A stretch of DNA of 64,000 bases, from the NCBI RefSeq assembly GCF_004349265.1, contig NZ_SMFL01000020.1, positions 1 through 64,000 of the forward strand, in the 5' to 3' direction. The position numbers and the translations under genes are program-made. Of this stretch, positions 34,643 to 43,770 are shown in pieces. This DNA is from Dyadobacter psychrotolerans. Its GTDB lineage: Bacteria; Bacteroidota; Bacteroidia; Cytophagales; Spirosomataceae. Position 1 is the first letter of the stretch; every line of letters starts with the position of its first letter. The notes beneath the pieces are model-generated. The model ran no database searches and was not told where the DNA came from. It was given only the letters and a program-made list of their open reading frames with translations.

Positions 34643-35896
34643 ATGATCAATATTATTAATCAATACAAATCTGATCCGGAATCAGTATATCTCACCTGGT
34701 TTATCAATAATGAAGAGCGTTTGAAGGCGTTCCGTTCCATCCGGCGAGGTGTACAACAAATTGTAGCAGACATCAAACAAGGCAAATTTCCAAATGATTT
34801 TCGAGGATCCTCACTTGAATTTATACTGAACTGTATTACCGAGCAAAAGCAAGTTTTTGAAGGCGCTGCGCATCCTTTTTATTGGAAGCCTAAATTAAGG
34901 ATACCTGATATTTATGAAAATCAAGCCCATAAAAAGGCTTTTGGTCAGTTTCTTGAAAACTGCCTGAATGCAAGTAAAGAAGAACAATTGATTAGAGAGA
35001 TTATCCAGTTAGACGAATTGAAAATAAAGGGGTTAGGCCCTTCTGTTGCTAATATTTTGTATTTTCTACATCCTACACTGATACCTCCCTTTAATACTGC
35101 TATCCTTAACGGGTTTAATTACTTGTATAAAGATAAAAAGAAGCTGGGATCGTGGTCTGAATACCTCAAAATCCGCCAGGTTATACTTAACACAAATAAG
35201 GAGTACTGTCATGAATTGTCAACAGACTTAGGAGCATTTTCAGGATTATTATTTGAGATTGGTACCCAGAAAATGATCTTGGGTATGGATGGGTATTTAT
35301 CCGTCGAAGAACGTCAAAGACTTGAAAAACTGATAGAAAAACGGCAATCTCAGCTTCGGGAAGAACGCCAGGATGAGAACTTACATACGGAAATGCAGTA
35401 CCACCTTCTTAAAATTGGGCAAGCTTTGGGTTACGATGCTTTCCCGGCTACTAATGATCAATCAAGGAGCTTTGATGGCCATAAATTCTCATTTTTATGT
35501 CAGGCTAACTTTCCCACAATAAAATGTGATCCAGAAACGCGAAATACTATTAAACTAATTGATGTGCTCTGGTTTGCAAAGGGAACAGGCAATGTACTAG
35601 CGGCATTTGAAGTTGAAAAAAGCACTTCTATTTACTCGGGTATCCTAAGGTTAACAGATTTGTCTTATAGCATAGCCAATGGTAATGAAACATTTTTTCT
35701 AATCGTACCAGACCACCGTGAAAAAGATGTATGCCTTCAATTATCACGCCCTTCTGTCAAAAGCAATAACGTTTTGATTAAATACATTTTGTTTTCTGAT
35801 CTAAGAAAACACTGCGATTCTATTTGTAAATTCGGTGACAATCACCAGATCATGAGCAAGATTGCAAAAAAAGCCCCGTCACATACTATTGGATAA
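34643..35896 (+). CDS. Probable PD-(D/E)XK nuclease-like protein
   Basis: 417 residues. The N-terminal 240 residues are helical with a GLGPSVANILYFL helix-hairpin-helix-like element. The C-terminal third holds LIDVLWF followed by AAFEVEKSTSIYSGILRL, an order compatible with the D...ExK active site of PD-(D/E)XK nucleases. Similar C-terminal domains occur in restriction-linked proteins. No methyltransferase is adjacent, so the role (defence, DNA repair or regulation) is open. Confidence 0.55.
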   Translation: MINIINQYKSDPESVYLTWFINNEERLKAFRSIRRGVQQIVADIKQGKFPNDFRGSSLEFILNCITEQKQVFEGAAHPFYWKPKLRIPDIYENQAHKKAFGQFLENCLNASKEEQLIREIIQLDELKIKGLGPSVANILYFLHPTLIPPFNTAILNGFNYLYKDKKKLGSWSEYLKIRQVILNTNKEYCHELSTDLGAFSGLLFEIGTQKMILGMDGYLSVEERQRLEKLIEKRQSQLREERQDENLHTEMQYHLLKIGQALGYDAFPATNDQSRSFDGHKFSFLCQANFPTIKCDPETRNTIKLIDVLWFAKGTGNVLAAFEVEKSTSIYSGILRLTDLSYSIANGNETFFLIVPDHREKDVCLQLSRPSVKSNNVLIKYILFSDLRKHCDSICKFGDNHQIMSKIAKKAPSHTIG

Positions 35897-35909
35897 GTAT
35901 ATGACGGGG
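35874..35909. terminator. Hairpin at the end of the nuclease-like gene, possibly bidirectional
   Basis: CCCCGTCA and TGACGGGG with inner ATACT/AGTAT form a strong hairpin that overlaps the last codons. It has A-rich sequence on the left and lies between convergent genes, so it could stop both. Confidence 0.75.
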
Positions 35910-35929
35910 AGTCACTAAAAAACAGGTTT

Positions 35930-36277
35930 TTATCTAGTACCCGATTTTTTGGGCTTGTGTTTTTTCATGTCCATGTCCATGTCCATCTTGCCCATTTTTC
36001 CATCCATATAAATTCCTTCGCCTTCTTTAATCGGCTTTTTGGTACCATCTTTCATCATTACCGTCCCATCTTTCATAACCATCGTTCCGTTTTTCAACGT
36101 CATATCCTCGGTCATAGCAGTCATTTCGCCACCTTTCATGACCATCAACTTCCCATCATGCATCATGATACAATCTTTCATGGAACCATGCATTTTGTCC
36201 ATTTTCTTTTCTTTATCCTGTGCATATACACTAAAGGAAAAAAGAACTGCTGCTATTAAAGCTAGTAACTTTTTCAT
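35930..36277 (-). CDS. DUF6799 Met/Lys-rich secreted protein
   Basis: 115 residues with a signal peptide (MKKLLALIAAVLFSFSVYAQ). The mature part carries the repeated pattern MKNGT.VMKDGT of DUF6799 and many Met and His, suited to binding Cu(I). A paralogue sits at 58610. It is convergent with the nuclease-like gene and follows the BNR-repeat gene on the same strand. Confidence 0.85.
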   Translation of the reverse strand: MKKLLALIAAVLFSFSVYAQDKEKKMDKMHGSMKDCIMMHDGKLMVMKGGEMTAMTEDMTLKNGTMVMKDGTVMMKDGTKKPIKEGEGIYMDGKMGKMDMDMDMKKHKPKKSGTR

Positions 36278-36348
36278 TGTTCTCGGTGGTTAAAATTTAT
36301 AATTAATATTGCTCAATAAGTATGCCACTGAATTCTGGACAGTGAAAT

Positions 36349-37440
36349 TTACAATACAATGGGTTTTACCAGGATCTGTCCATCACGTTCGAAAACACAA
36401 AGTGAGGTCTTTTTATCAGCCATCAGGGCAAGCTTGGGATATTGCCCATTCCCTATGGAAACGGTCTTCTGCCCATTAGGGCTGCGAAATTGAATAGCCC
36501 CATCCTTTTGCCACGCAATTGCAGGTCCTTTGCCGGTTTGCAAAATTACAGGGGTACGGCCCGCTCCTAATTTTATCTCCGGCTTTTCTGGCTCGGCTAT
36601 ATAGACTTCCAGTTGGCGTCTCCAGACTGTGGTAACTTTCCCATTTTCATCAGCCGCCAGGTCGCCGCCATCCATAGGACAGCCATCAATCATAAAGTCC
36701 CCTGTTCCAAGTTTCTGGGCTGTGCTAAAATGCTTGCCATTATCCTTGGAGCTGATCAGGTACATGTTCCGGGCTCCATCGAGCTTATTCCGGAACATAA
36801 CATGCATACTGCCACTTTGATCAAAAGAAACAGTAGGCTTACAGCAGTCACAAATACCTTTTTGCTCTCCCTGATAGATCAATTGATTTTTCTCCCAAGT
36901 TAATCCACCATCTCTGGAAAGCGATCCATATAGATTATTGTTTCCCAGCCGTGAATCCAGCCACACGGTATACACATCGTTACCTTTACCTGCACTTAGG
37001 CCAGAGAGTGCTTCTTTGGCAGTTGAATCCGTATCAGTAACCTTCACAGGGGCAGACCATTGATTATCTGCATTGGTAAGCCGCATCGAAAACAAATCAC
37101 CATTGTGGTCACCAACTGTAACAACTGTATATTCTGCTGTTGTAACAATTTGCGGCCCGCGGCCCATACCCAGGCCCATTTTCGAGAAGTTGCCTAGCAG
37201 GTCAGGTTTGGAAAAGGATTTTCCCCCATCATTTGAGGATACAAAATACAAGTCCTTGTGATCACCATTTTTGACCCCATATACAATCCGGACCGTTCCA
37301 TTTTCATCAATAGCGATCTCAGGTTGGCTACCCGTACCTAAATTATATTCAGCATCCGCAGGCCGGGGCAGATCTGCTTGAAAAGCCAGAAAGATGGGAA
37401 GGGCAATCAATAGGCCAAGTTTTGCCAAAAATATGTTCAT
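36349..37440 (-). CDS. BNR/sialidase-like beta-propeller protein, secreted
   Basis: 363 residues from the ATG at 37438-37440 (a longer frame reaches 37554). After a signal segment it has several Asp-box-like repeats (SSNDGGKSF, SRDGGLTWE, SSKDNGKHF). CDCCKP (near 214) and DGCPMDGG are cysteine features not needed for sialidase activity and may bind a metal. In Bacteroidota such proteins accompany copper genes. A sialidase function is not supported, since catalytic residues were not identified. Confidence 0.78.
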   Translation of the reverse strand: MNIFLAKLGLLIALPIFLAFQADLPRPADAEYNLGTGSQPEIAIDENGTVRIVYGVKNGDHKDLYFVSSNDGGKSFSKPDLLGNFSKMGLGMGRGPQIVTTAEYTVVTVGDHNGDLFSMRLTNADNQWSAPVKVTDTDSTAKEALSGLSAGKGNDVYTVWLDSRLGNNNLYGSLSRDGGLTWEKNQLIYQGEQKGICDCCKPTVSFDQSGSMHVMFRNKLDGARNMYLISSKDNGKHFSTAQKLGTGDFMIDGCPMDGGDLAADENGKVTTVWRRQLEVYIAEPEKPEIKLGAGRTPVILQTGKGPAIAWQKDGAIQFRSPNGQKTVSIGNGQYPKLALMADKKTSLCVFERDGQILVKPIVL

Positions 37441-37645
37441 GGTTGATAATTTGAAAATGGAGCCGTTTTTTACAACATTTGTAATATAAATAGTAAGATG
37501 CATTACCTTAATTTTTACTAACTTAATATGGTTGTTTGCCGTAACAATGCCCATTGCTCATCAATCCAAAAATTATGTAAGTCTGATCCATAATTGTATA
37601 AGTAGGTAAGGTATTTTTTTCTGATATTTGCGTTTTAAGTCCATC

Positions 37646-38047
37646 ATGAAAAAGCTTACTGTACTTTTCCTGACCTTTCTTTACCTGGGTACTGCAACCG
37701 GTGTTACCTTACACCTGCACTACTGTATGGGGGAAGTGGTCAACTGGGAAGTTACAAAGGCAGACCAGGGCCACTGTGAAAATTGTGGGATGGATAAAAA
37801 CAAATCCACAAAAAACGGGTGTTGTAAAGACGAGTTCAAGAAAGTAAAGACAGACGATTCCCGCAAACTGACAGAAAATACTTTCAGTAATCCACTGCTT
37901 TCTGTGGCAGTGTTAAATGAAGGGGTAACATATGATTTCTCAGCACCCTCTTATCCGAATATTTTAGAGACGAGCAATCAAAGTAATGCTCCTCCCCGAA
38001 GTAAACCAGTCCCGGTTTATATTCTGCACTGTAGTTACCTGATTTAA
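37646..38047 (+). CDS. HYC/CC/PP family metal-linked secreted protein
   Basis: 133 residues starting at the ATG at 37646 with a signal peptide (MKKLTVLFLTFLYLGTATG). It shows the family's HYCMGE, CENCGM, GCCKDE and PPRSKPVPVYI elements. These small proteins occur next to heavy-metal efflux genes; function is unknown, but Cys/His content suggests metal binding. It heads the rightward copper cluster. Confidence 0.85.
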   Translation: MKKLTVLFLTFLYLGTATGVTLHLHYCMGEVVNWEVTKADQGHCENCGMDKNKSTKNGCCKDEFKKVKTDDSRKLTENTFSNPLLSVAVLNEGVTYDFSAPSYPNILETSNQSNAPPRSKPVPVYILHCSYLI

Positions 38048-38154
38048 AATTTCGTATCCCTTCTATGCCAGGCAAATGTATTTGTCGGGCTATTTGTGCT
38101 ATACTCCTATCAGCACTGATCAATCTTTCTTTCAATTATTAAAATACAAAGTCT

Positions 38155-39222
38155 ATGCTACGCATTAGCTATGGCGCATTTCTGCTGCTTGCCATTACTT
38201 CATTTTCCGCTTGCCGTAAACATGTCATGGAAGATATGCCCATGGAAAAAAATATCGACTATCCTGCTGCTTATGTGGTTAATGGAGAAGATGCAACGGT
38301 TTCTGTGATCCGGTTATCAGATCAAACAGTATCAGAGACTTTGGATCTGATGACTGGTTCAGCAGAGATGATTATGTGGCCACATCACATCTACCATCTC
38401 CAGAGTTTGGGAGAGCATAGGTTAACTGTTGCAGTTCCGGGAATGGATTTAAGTGAAGGGCATGCGGGAGCAATGGCCGGAATGAAAGGAAAAGTTCTTG
38501 TCTTGGATGCTGTAAAGGGTACAGTTTTAAAAGATTTGGAAGTGCCTGTCATGAATCACAACGCAGTTTATTCTCCTGATGGCAAAGAGATATGGACTTC
38601 TCAAATGGATATGGCAGGTAAAGTGCTTGTCTATGATGCAGCTACCTACACCTTGAAAAATACAATCGCTGTGGGTATGGAGCCCGCCGAAGTAACATTT
38701 TCCGCAGATGGCTCTAAGGTTTACGTTGCTAATGGTGGCGATGACAACGTCTCGGTCATAAACCCGGCAACAAAGGCCATCATTAAAACCATTGATGTTG
38801 GCGACAATCCAGTTGCCGCCTGGGTAGGATACGATGGAAAGATGTACGTGGACAATGAAGATGGTAAGTCAGTAAGTGTTATCAATGTTGCCTCTGATAA
38901 AGTAGTCCAGACCATCGCACTTGGATTTATGCCTGGCAGCGTTGCACACAACCCTACCAAAAAAGAGTTGTGGGTAACTGATCCGGAAAACGGTAAAGTA
39001 CACTATTGGACCTGGGATGATGCCATGCAAGACTGGATGCATGGGAATGTCTTCGAAGCGGCAGCGGGCGCACACGCAGTTGGCTTCACAACAGATGGCA
39101 GTACTGCCTATGTAACCAATCAAATGGCGCAAAGTGTATCGGTTATTAATACCTCTAATCACACTAAAATCAAAGACATTCTCGTCGGTAAGAAGCCAAA
39201 CGGCATCGTACTCAAACAATGA
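38155..39222 (+). CDS. YncE-like beta-propeller lipoprotein
   Basis: 355 residues: lipobox FSAC (Cys20) and 40-residue propeller repeats with the YVTN-type pattern (VYVANGGDDNVSVINPATK, AYVTNQMAQSVSVIN). The N-terminal stretch MEDMPMEKN is Met-rich. Such propellers act as surface or periplasmic binding proteins; a copper link is inferred from position only. Confidence 0.87.
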   Translation: MLRISYGAFLLLAITSFSACRKHVMEDMPMEKNIDYPAAYVVNGEDATVSVIRLSDQTVSETLDLMTGSAEMIMWPHHIYHLQSLGEHRLTVAVPGMDLSEGHAGAMAGMKGKVLVLDAVKGTVLKDLEVPVMNHNAVYSPDGKEIWTSQMDMAGKVLVYDAATYTLKNTIAVGMEPAEVTFSADGSKVYVANGGDDNVSVINPATKAIIKTIDVGDNPVAAWVGYDGKMYVDNEDGKSVSVINVASDKVVQTIALGFMPGSVAHNPTKKELWVTDPENGKVHYWTWDDAMQDWMHGNVFEAAAGAHAVGFTTDGSTAYVTNQMAQSVSVINTSNHTKIKDILVGKKPNGIVLKQ

Positions 39223-39259
39223 CTGTAACATTTATTTACCCTTAATATTTACCTGAATC

Positions 39260-39805
39260 ATGAAAACCATTCACGTTAAGAACATATTGCTCTTGATCAT
39301 ATTGATGATCCCTACGGTCCTATTCGCACAAGCCAATTATAAACAGCCCTTCAACATTGCCAAAGATGGCATGATCACTGATGCAGCAGGGACTACCATT
39401 GGCTCGGTTACGAAGGAAAATATTGTGAAGGACCACAAAGGCCACAAAATAGCATTCGTCGATGGAGAGGGCAGCCTGATTGATGCCCATACCAATAAGA
39501 AAATGGGGCGGATGGGTAAAGATGGTAAGACCTATTACAATGCAAATGGTGAAATATACCTGACTGTGAAAGACAAAGGTGAAACCTGTGAAATTTACGA
39601 CGCATCTGGTAAGAAGATCGGGGATGTCCATTCCAGTTACAAGGGTATGGCCTGCGGGCTGCATTGTTTTGAAAATGGCCTGGATGCCAACATGCAAAAG
39701 AAACCTGTCTCGGCAGCTGCCTATGTATGCCCGATGCACCCGGAGATCACCGGAAAAGAAGGGGATAGCTGCTCAAAATGTCATATGAAACTGGTCAAAA
39801 AATAG
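39260..39805 (+). CDS. Secreted protein with C-terminal heavy-metal-binding domain
   Basis: 181 residues: signal peptide (to about 24), repeats of the form ITDAAGTTIGSV, and a C-terminal YVCPMHPEITGKEGDSCSKC..M domain, the CPMHP metal-binding module also present in both CusB proteins here. Its N-terminal body is paralogous to the protein at 57361, which lacks the CPMHP tail. A delivery role for copper to the efflux pump is an inference. Confidence 0.82.
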   Translation: MKTIHVKNILLLIILMIPTVLFAQANYKQPFNIAKDGMITDAAGTTIGSVTKENIVKDHKGHKIAFVDGEGSLIDAHTNKKMGRMGKDGKTYYNANGEIYLTVKDKGETCEIYDASGKKIGDVHSSYKGMACGLHCFENGLDANMQKKPVSAAAYVCPMHPEITGKEGDSCSKCHMKLVKK

Positions 39806-39836
39806 GTCAAATAATTCACTTTAACAGATTATCCCA

Positions 39837-40502
39837 ATGAAATCAATAAGCAAGGTATTCTTTTTGCTGACATGCATGTTACTGCTGACAGGTTCATCTC
39901 TATTTGCCCATAACGGGAAAAAGCACGGTAAAGCTAAGATGGACTCGGCCCAGGCGGTTGCGCCTGCTAGCCAGCACCAGCATGGCGGGCATGATAGTAC
40001 AGCCATGCAAGCGGCTATGAGCCCTGATGGCGATCATCAGCATGGTCTTAGTGAGTTCCCCACACTACACCCCCTGGTCGTACACTTTCCAATTGTCCTA
40101 TTAATCATTGCAGCCCTTCTCCAATGGGTAGGTCTGTTCTTTTATAAAAAAGAGATTACAACGGTGGCCTGGGCACTTTTACTGTTTGGTTTTATTGGCG
40201 CTTACGCGTCATCGACCTGGTTTCATGCGCATACCGCGCAGCTGGCACCAGCTATTCAAGCTATACTCGAAGAGCATGAGAAGTATGCATCTTATACACA
40301 GTGGCTGTCAGGGCTAGCCCTGCTGGTACAGTCAGTCAATCTGTTTTTCCTGAAAAGAAATGTTTGGATTAACGCTTCCATGGCTATCGTCATGAGTGCG
40401 GCTGCATTCTTTGTTGCCTATACAGGGCATCATGGTGCTGAACTGATCCATAAGCATGGCGTTGGGGCAAAAGGTTATTTACTGGAACAACATCATCATT
40501 AA
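39837..40502 (+). CDS. DUF2231-type membrane protein, His-rich
   Basis: 221 residues: signal peptide, a His-rich region (HQHGGH, DHQHG), then four hydrophobic helices starting LHPLVVHFPIVLLII and ending TGHHGAELIHKHGVG, the DUF2231 pattern. The conserved histidines may bind heme or metal. It directly precedes the RND pump genes. Confidence 0.82.
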   Translation: MKSISKVFFLLTCMLLLTGSSLFAHNGKKHGKAKMDSAQAVAPASQHQHGGHDSTAMQAAMSPDGDHQHGLSEFPTLHPLVVHFPIVLLIIAALLQWVGLFFYKKEITTVAWALLLFGFIGAYASSTWFHAHTAQLAPAIQAILEEHEKYASYTQWLSGLALLVQSVNLFFLKRNVWINASMAIVMSAAAFFVAYTGHHGAELIHKHGVGAKGYLLEQHHH

Positions 40503-40543
40503 TAAATATTAAGACCTGCTAAGGGGAGGTTACAGAATTAAGT

Positions 40544-41839
40544 ATGGTACATCGTATTATAGAATGGTCATTACAGAACCGGTTCATTGTACTGGTCTTA
40601 TCGGCAGCACTGCTCGTATGGGGCGCGTTTGCCATTAAGAAGAACCCTATTGATGCCATTCCGGATTTATCCGAAAACCAGGTAATTGTTTTTACCGAGT
40701 GGATGGGCCGGGGCCCCCAGTTAATTGAAGACCAGATTACTTACCCTTTGGTTACCAATCTTCAGGGGCTTCCCAAAATCAAATATGTACGGGGCACTTC
40801 CATGTTTGGGATGAGTTTCATTTACGTTATTTTTAATGATGACGTGGACGTATATTGGGCGCGTGAGCGGGTTCTTGAAAGATTAAGTACTGTATCCCGC
40901 TCATTGCCCACCGGCGTCAGCCCACAACTTGGCCCTGACGGAACAGGGGTCGGACATATACTCTGGTATACACTGGATGCACCCGAAATGGACTTGGGGG
41001 AACAAAGGGCTTTGCAGGACTGGTATATCAAGTTTGCTTTGCAGAATGTTGAAGGGGTCAGTGAAATCGCCTCTTTTGGTGGTTTTCAAAAACAGTATCA
41101 AATTACCGTAGATCCAAATAAGCTGCTTTACTACCGCTTATCGGTACCAGAAGTAATGAGTGCAATCCGTTTGAATAATAATGAATCAGGCGGAAGAAAA
41201 TTCGAGTTAAGTGACATTGGCTATATTATCAAGACGTCGGGCTATCTTCAATCCATTGAAGAAATTGAGAATATACCGGTCAAAAACCAGGCCAGTATCC
41301 CCATCAGAGTTTCAGATATAGCTTCCGTGCAGATGACAGGCGAAACCCGGCTTGGTATTTTTGATCAGGATGGGGAAGGTGAACGGGTTGGCGGTATTGT
41401 GGTCATGCGCTATGGTGAAAATGCGGCTGCTGTTATTGAAAAAGTAAAGGCAAAAATGAGCGAAGCTGCCAAGGGGTTTCCCAAGGGCGTTAAATTCGAT
41501 ATCGTCTACGACCGGGGGGAGCTGATCCAGGAGTCCGTTGATTCTATCAAGCACACATTAATTGAAGAAATGATCGTGGTCTCACTGGTAGTGATCATCT
41601 TTCTTTTTCACTGGCGCAGTGCATTAAGTATTATCATCCAGATTCCCATTACCCTTGCCGCTAGCTTCATTTTACTGAATGCCTTTAGTATCTCATCCAA
41701 CATTATGTCCTTAACCGGTATCGCCCTTGCTATCGGCGTAATCGTCGACAACGGCATTATTATGAGTGAAAATGCCTATAAGCATCTTTCTCAGCGGTAT
41801 GAAGAGTGGCAGGAACAGCAGAAAACGACATCATTATGA
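40544..41839 (+). CDS. cusA: CusA/CzcA-type RND permease, N-terminal half
   Basis: 431 residues: TM1 (about 13-32), porter subdomains, then TM2-TM4 ending IGVIVDNGIIMSENAYKHL, where the Asp belongs to the family's proton relay. It stops at 41837-41839 in the cytoplasmic loop after TM4, where a CusA would continue. The second half begins at 41836 with an ATGA overlap, so the gene is split but both parts are complete in frame. A purine-rich AAGGGGAGG lies 15 bp before the start. Confidence 0.88.
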   Translation: MVHRIIEWSLQNRFIVLVLSAALLVWGAFAIKKNPIDAIPDLSENQVIVFTEWMGRGPQLIEDQITYPLVTNLQGLPKIKYVRGTSMFGMSFIYVIFNDDVDVYWARERVLERLSTVSRSLPTGVSPQLGPDGTGVGHILWYTLDAPEMDLGEQRALQDWYIKFALQNVEGVSEIASFGGFQKQYQITVDPNKLLYYRLSVPEVMSAIRLNNNESGGRKFELSDIGYIIKTSGYLQSIEEIENIPVKNQASIPIRVSDIASVQMTGETRLGIFDQDGEGERVGGIVVMRYGENAAAVIEKVKAKMSEAAKGFPKGVKFDIVYDRGELIQESVDSIKHTLIEEMIVVSLVVIIFLFHWRSALSIIIQIPITLAASFILLNAFSISSNIMSLTGIALAIGVIVDNGIIMSENAYKHLSQRYEEWQEQQKTTSL

Positions 41840-43770
41840 AATGGTTTAAGAAAAGAAAAGATAAGCAGCCCGATTGGATTACAGAATCCGAACGCCTGGC
41901 CATTATTGAAAAATCAAGCAAACAGGTATCCCGGGGGGTGTTCTTTGCGACAGTCATTATTATTACATCTTTTCTTCCTGTATTTATGCTCACGGGACAG
42001 GAAGGTAAGCTGTTTCACCCTTTGGCCTATACGAAAACTTTCATTTTGATCGTGGACGCGTTGCTTGTCATTACGCTGGCCCCGGTGTTGATATCCTTTA
42101 TCATGAAAGGTAAGTTCCGGCCCGATCACGCCAATCCAGTTAACAGAGTTCTCGAACGTGTTTATGAGCCCGTCATCAGGGGGGTTTTAAAATGGCGCAA
42201 GACTACATTGGCCGTCAACATTATTGCGCTTTTGGTCACTATACCATTACTGACCAGTCTTGGGTCTGAGTTCATGCCACCACTGGATGAGCAAAGCATC
42301 CTTTTCATGCCTGTAACGCTGCCGGACATATCGAATTCAGAAGCAAAACGGATCCTGCAGGTACAGGACAAAATTATTAAATCAGTTCCTGAGGTTGATA
42401 AGGTATTGGGAAAAGCTGGAAGGGCAAGTACTGCTACCGACAACTCTCCGATCAGCATGATTGAGACGATCATCAAATTGAAACCAAAGTCCGAGTGGCG
42501 CGAAGGGGTTACAAAGAAGGATATTATTACCGAGCTTGATGCTAAACTTCAGATTCCGGGCGTAATCAACGGCTGGACCCAGCCGATCGTCAACCGGATC
42601 AACATGCTTTCGACCGGGATCCGTACTGATGTAGGTGTTAAAGTGTATGGCCAGAATCTGGATACCATCGCCAATGTGTCTGAAAGGGTTAAAAAAACGC
42701 TCGAAGGCACGGCAGGTATAAGTGACCTGTATGTAGAACCCGTGACAGGTGGAAAGTATTTGTCTATCAACCCAAGAAGAGAAGATTTAAGCCGTTATGG
42801 GCTTAATGTCGATGATGTAAACCAAGCCGTAGAATTTGCATTGGGGGGGGCACCGATAGGAAACACCATTGAGGGCAGAAAGCGGTTTTCAATCAGCGTC
42901 AGGCTTGCCCAGAATTACCGAAACAGCGTAGAAACCATCAAGAGGTTACCATTGATGTCTGCATCTATGGGTGAAGTACCCCTATCAGCGGTGGCTGATG
43001 TGGTATTTGAAAACGGTCCTCCGATGATAGCCTCCGAAAACGCCATGCTGCGTGGCGCAGTATTGTTCAATGTTCGCGGCCGTGATCTGGGCGGAACCGT
43101 CCAGGAAGCCATCGAAAAGATCAGTAAATCAAATGGCGTGCTTCCACCGGGTTATTACCTGGAATGGAGCGGACAGTATGAAAACCTGATACGCGGTAAG
43201 CAGACGCTTTTGTGGATTGCTCCGGTCGTGCTGCTGATTATTTTCTTTTCACTGTATTTCGCTTTTCATTCCCTGCGCGAAGCATTTTTAAGCCTGATTA
43301 CTGTACCCTTTGCTTTAATCGGTGGGGCGTATATGATCTATTTCTGGGGTGTTAACCTCTCGGTCGCAGTGGCTGTGGGTTTTATTGCTTTGTTTGGTAT
43401 TGCCGTAGAAACCGGTATCGTCATGGTCATCTATCTGAATGATGCCATGCAGCAGCTGGTCACTAAAAAGGGGAATTCTGCTGAATCAATTACCGGAGAT
43501 GACCTGCGCGAGTACGTAATCCATGGGGCGGTAAAACGTTTGCGGCCCAAGCTAATGACCGTGTGCGTTTCGCTGTTTGGGTTGGTGCCTGTACTTTGGG
43601 CCAATGGCGTAGGAACGGATGTGATGCAGCCTATTGTACTACCGATGATCGGAGGCGTGCTTACATCATCTACGCATATCCTGTTGGTAACACCACTAAT
43701 TTTTTTAATGACAAAGGAGTATGAGCTACGTAAATACGGAAAACTACAAATCCATGATACACAGCATTAA
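41836..43770 (+). CDS. cusA: CusA/CzcA-type RND permease, C-terminal half
   Basis: 644 residues from the ATG at 41836: a short charged start (MKWFKKRKDKQPDWI), the loop and TM5 (SRGVFFATVIIITSFLPVFM), the second porter, and TM7-12. Together with the upstream 431 residues this makes about 1075, matching a whole heavy-metal RND pump. The two polypeptides would have to assemble in the membrane; alternatively the junction is a frameshift or sequencing error. It overlaps the start of the outer-membrane channel gene by 17 bp. Confidence 0.88.
   Translation: MKWFKKRKDKQPDWITESERLAIIEKSSKQVSRGVFFATVIIITSFLPVFMLTGQEGKLFHPLAYTKTFILIVDALLVITLAPVLISFIMKGKFRPDHANPVNRVLERVYEPVIRGVLKWRKTTLAVNIIALLVTIPLLTSLGSEFMPPLDEQSILFMPVTLPDISNSEAKRILQVQDKIIKSVPEVDKVLGKAGRASTATDNSPISMIETIIKLKPKSEWREGVTKKDIITELDAKLQIPGVINGWTQPIVNRINMLSTGIRTDVGVKVYGQNLDTIANVSERVKKTLEGTAGISDLYVEPVTGGKYLSINPRREDLSRYGLNVDDVNQAVEFALGGAPIGNTIEGRKRFSISVRLAQNYRNSVETIKRLPLMSASMGEVPLSAVADVVFENGPPMIASENAMLRGAVLFNVRGRDLGGTVQEAIEKISKSNGVLPPGYYLEWSGQYENLIRGKQTLLWIAPVVLLIIFFSLYFAFHSLREAFLSLITVPFALIGGAYMIYFWGVNLSVAVAVGFIALFGIAVETGIVMVIYLNDAMQQLVTKKGNSAESITGDDLREYVIHGAVKRLRPKLMTVCVSLFGLVPVLWANGVGTDVMQPIVLPMIGGVLTSSTHILLVTPLIFLMTKEYELRKYGKLQIHDTQH

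Noticed and set aside
34414..34659. 81-codon ORF between the DUF305 pair and the nuclease-like gene
   Set aside because: It runs through the terminator hairpin and has no support beyond being open.
41800..41840. Programmed -1 frameshift joining the two halves of the RND permease
   Set aside because: The second half is in the -1 frame, but I see no X-XXY-YYZ heptamer; the ATGA overlap explains expression of the second half more simply.
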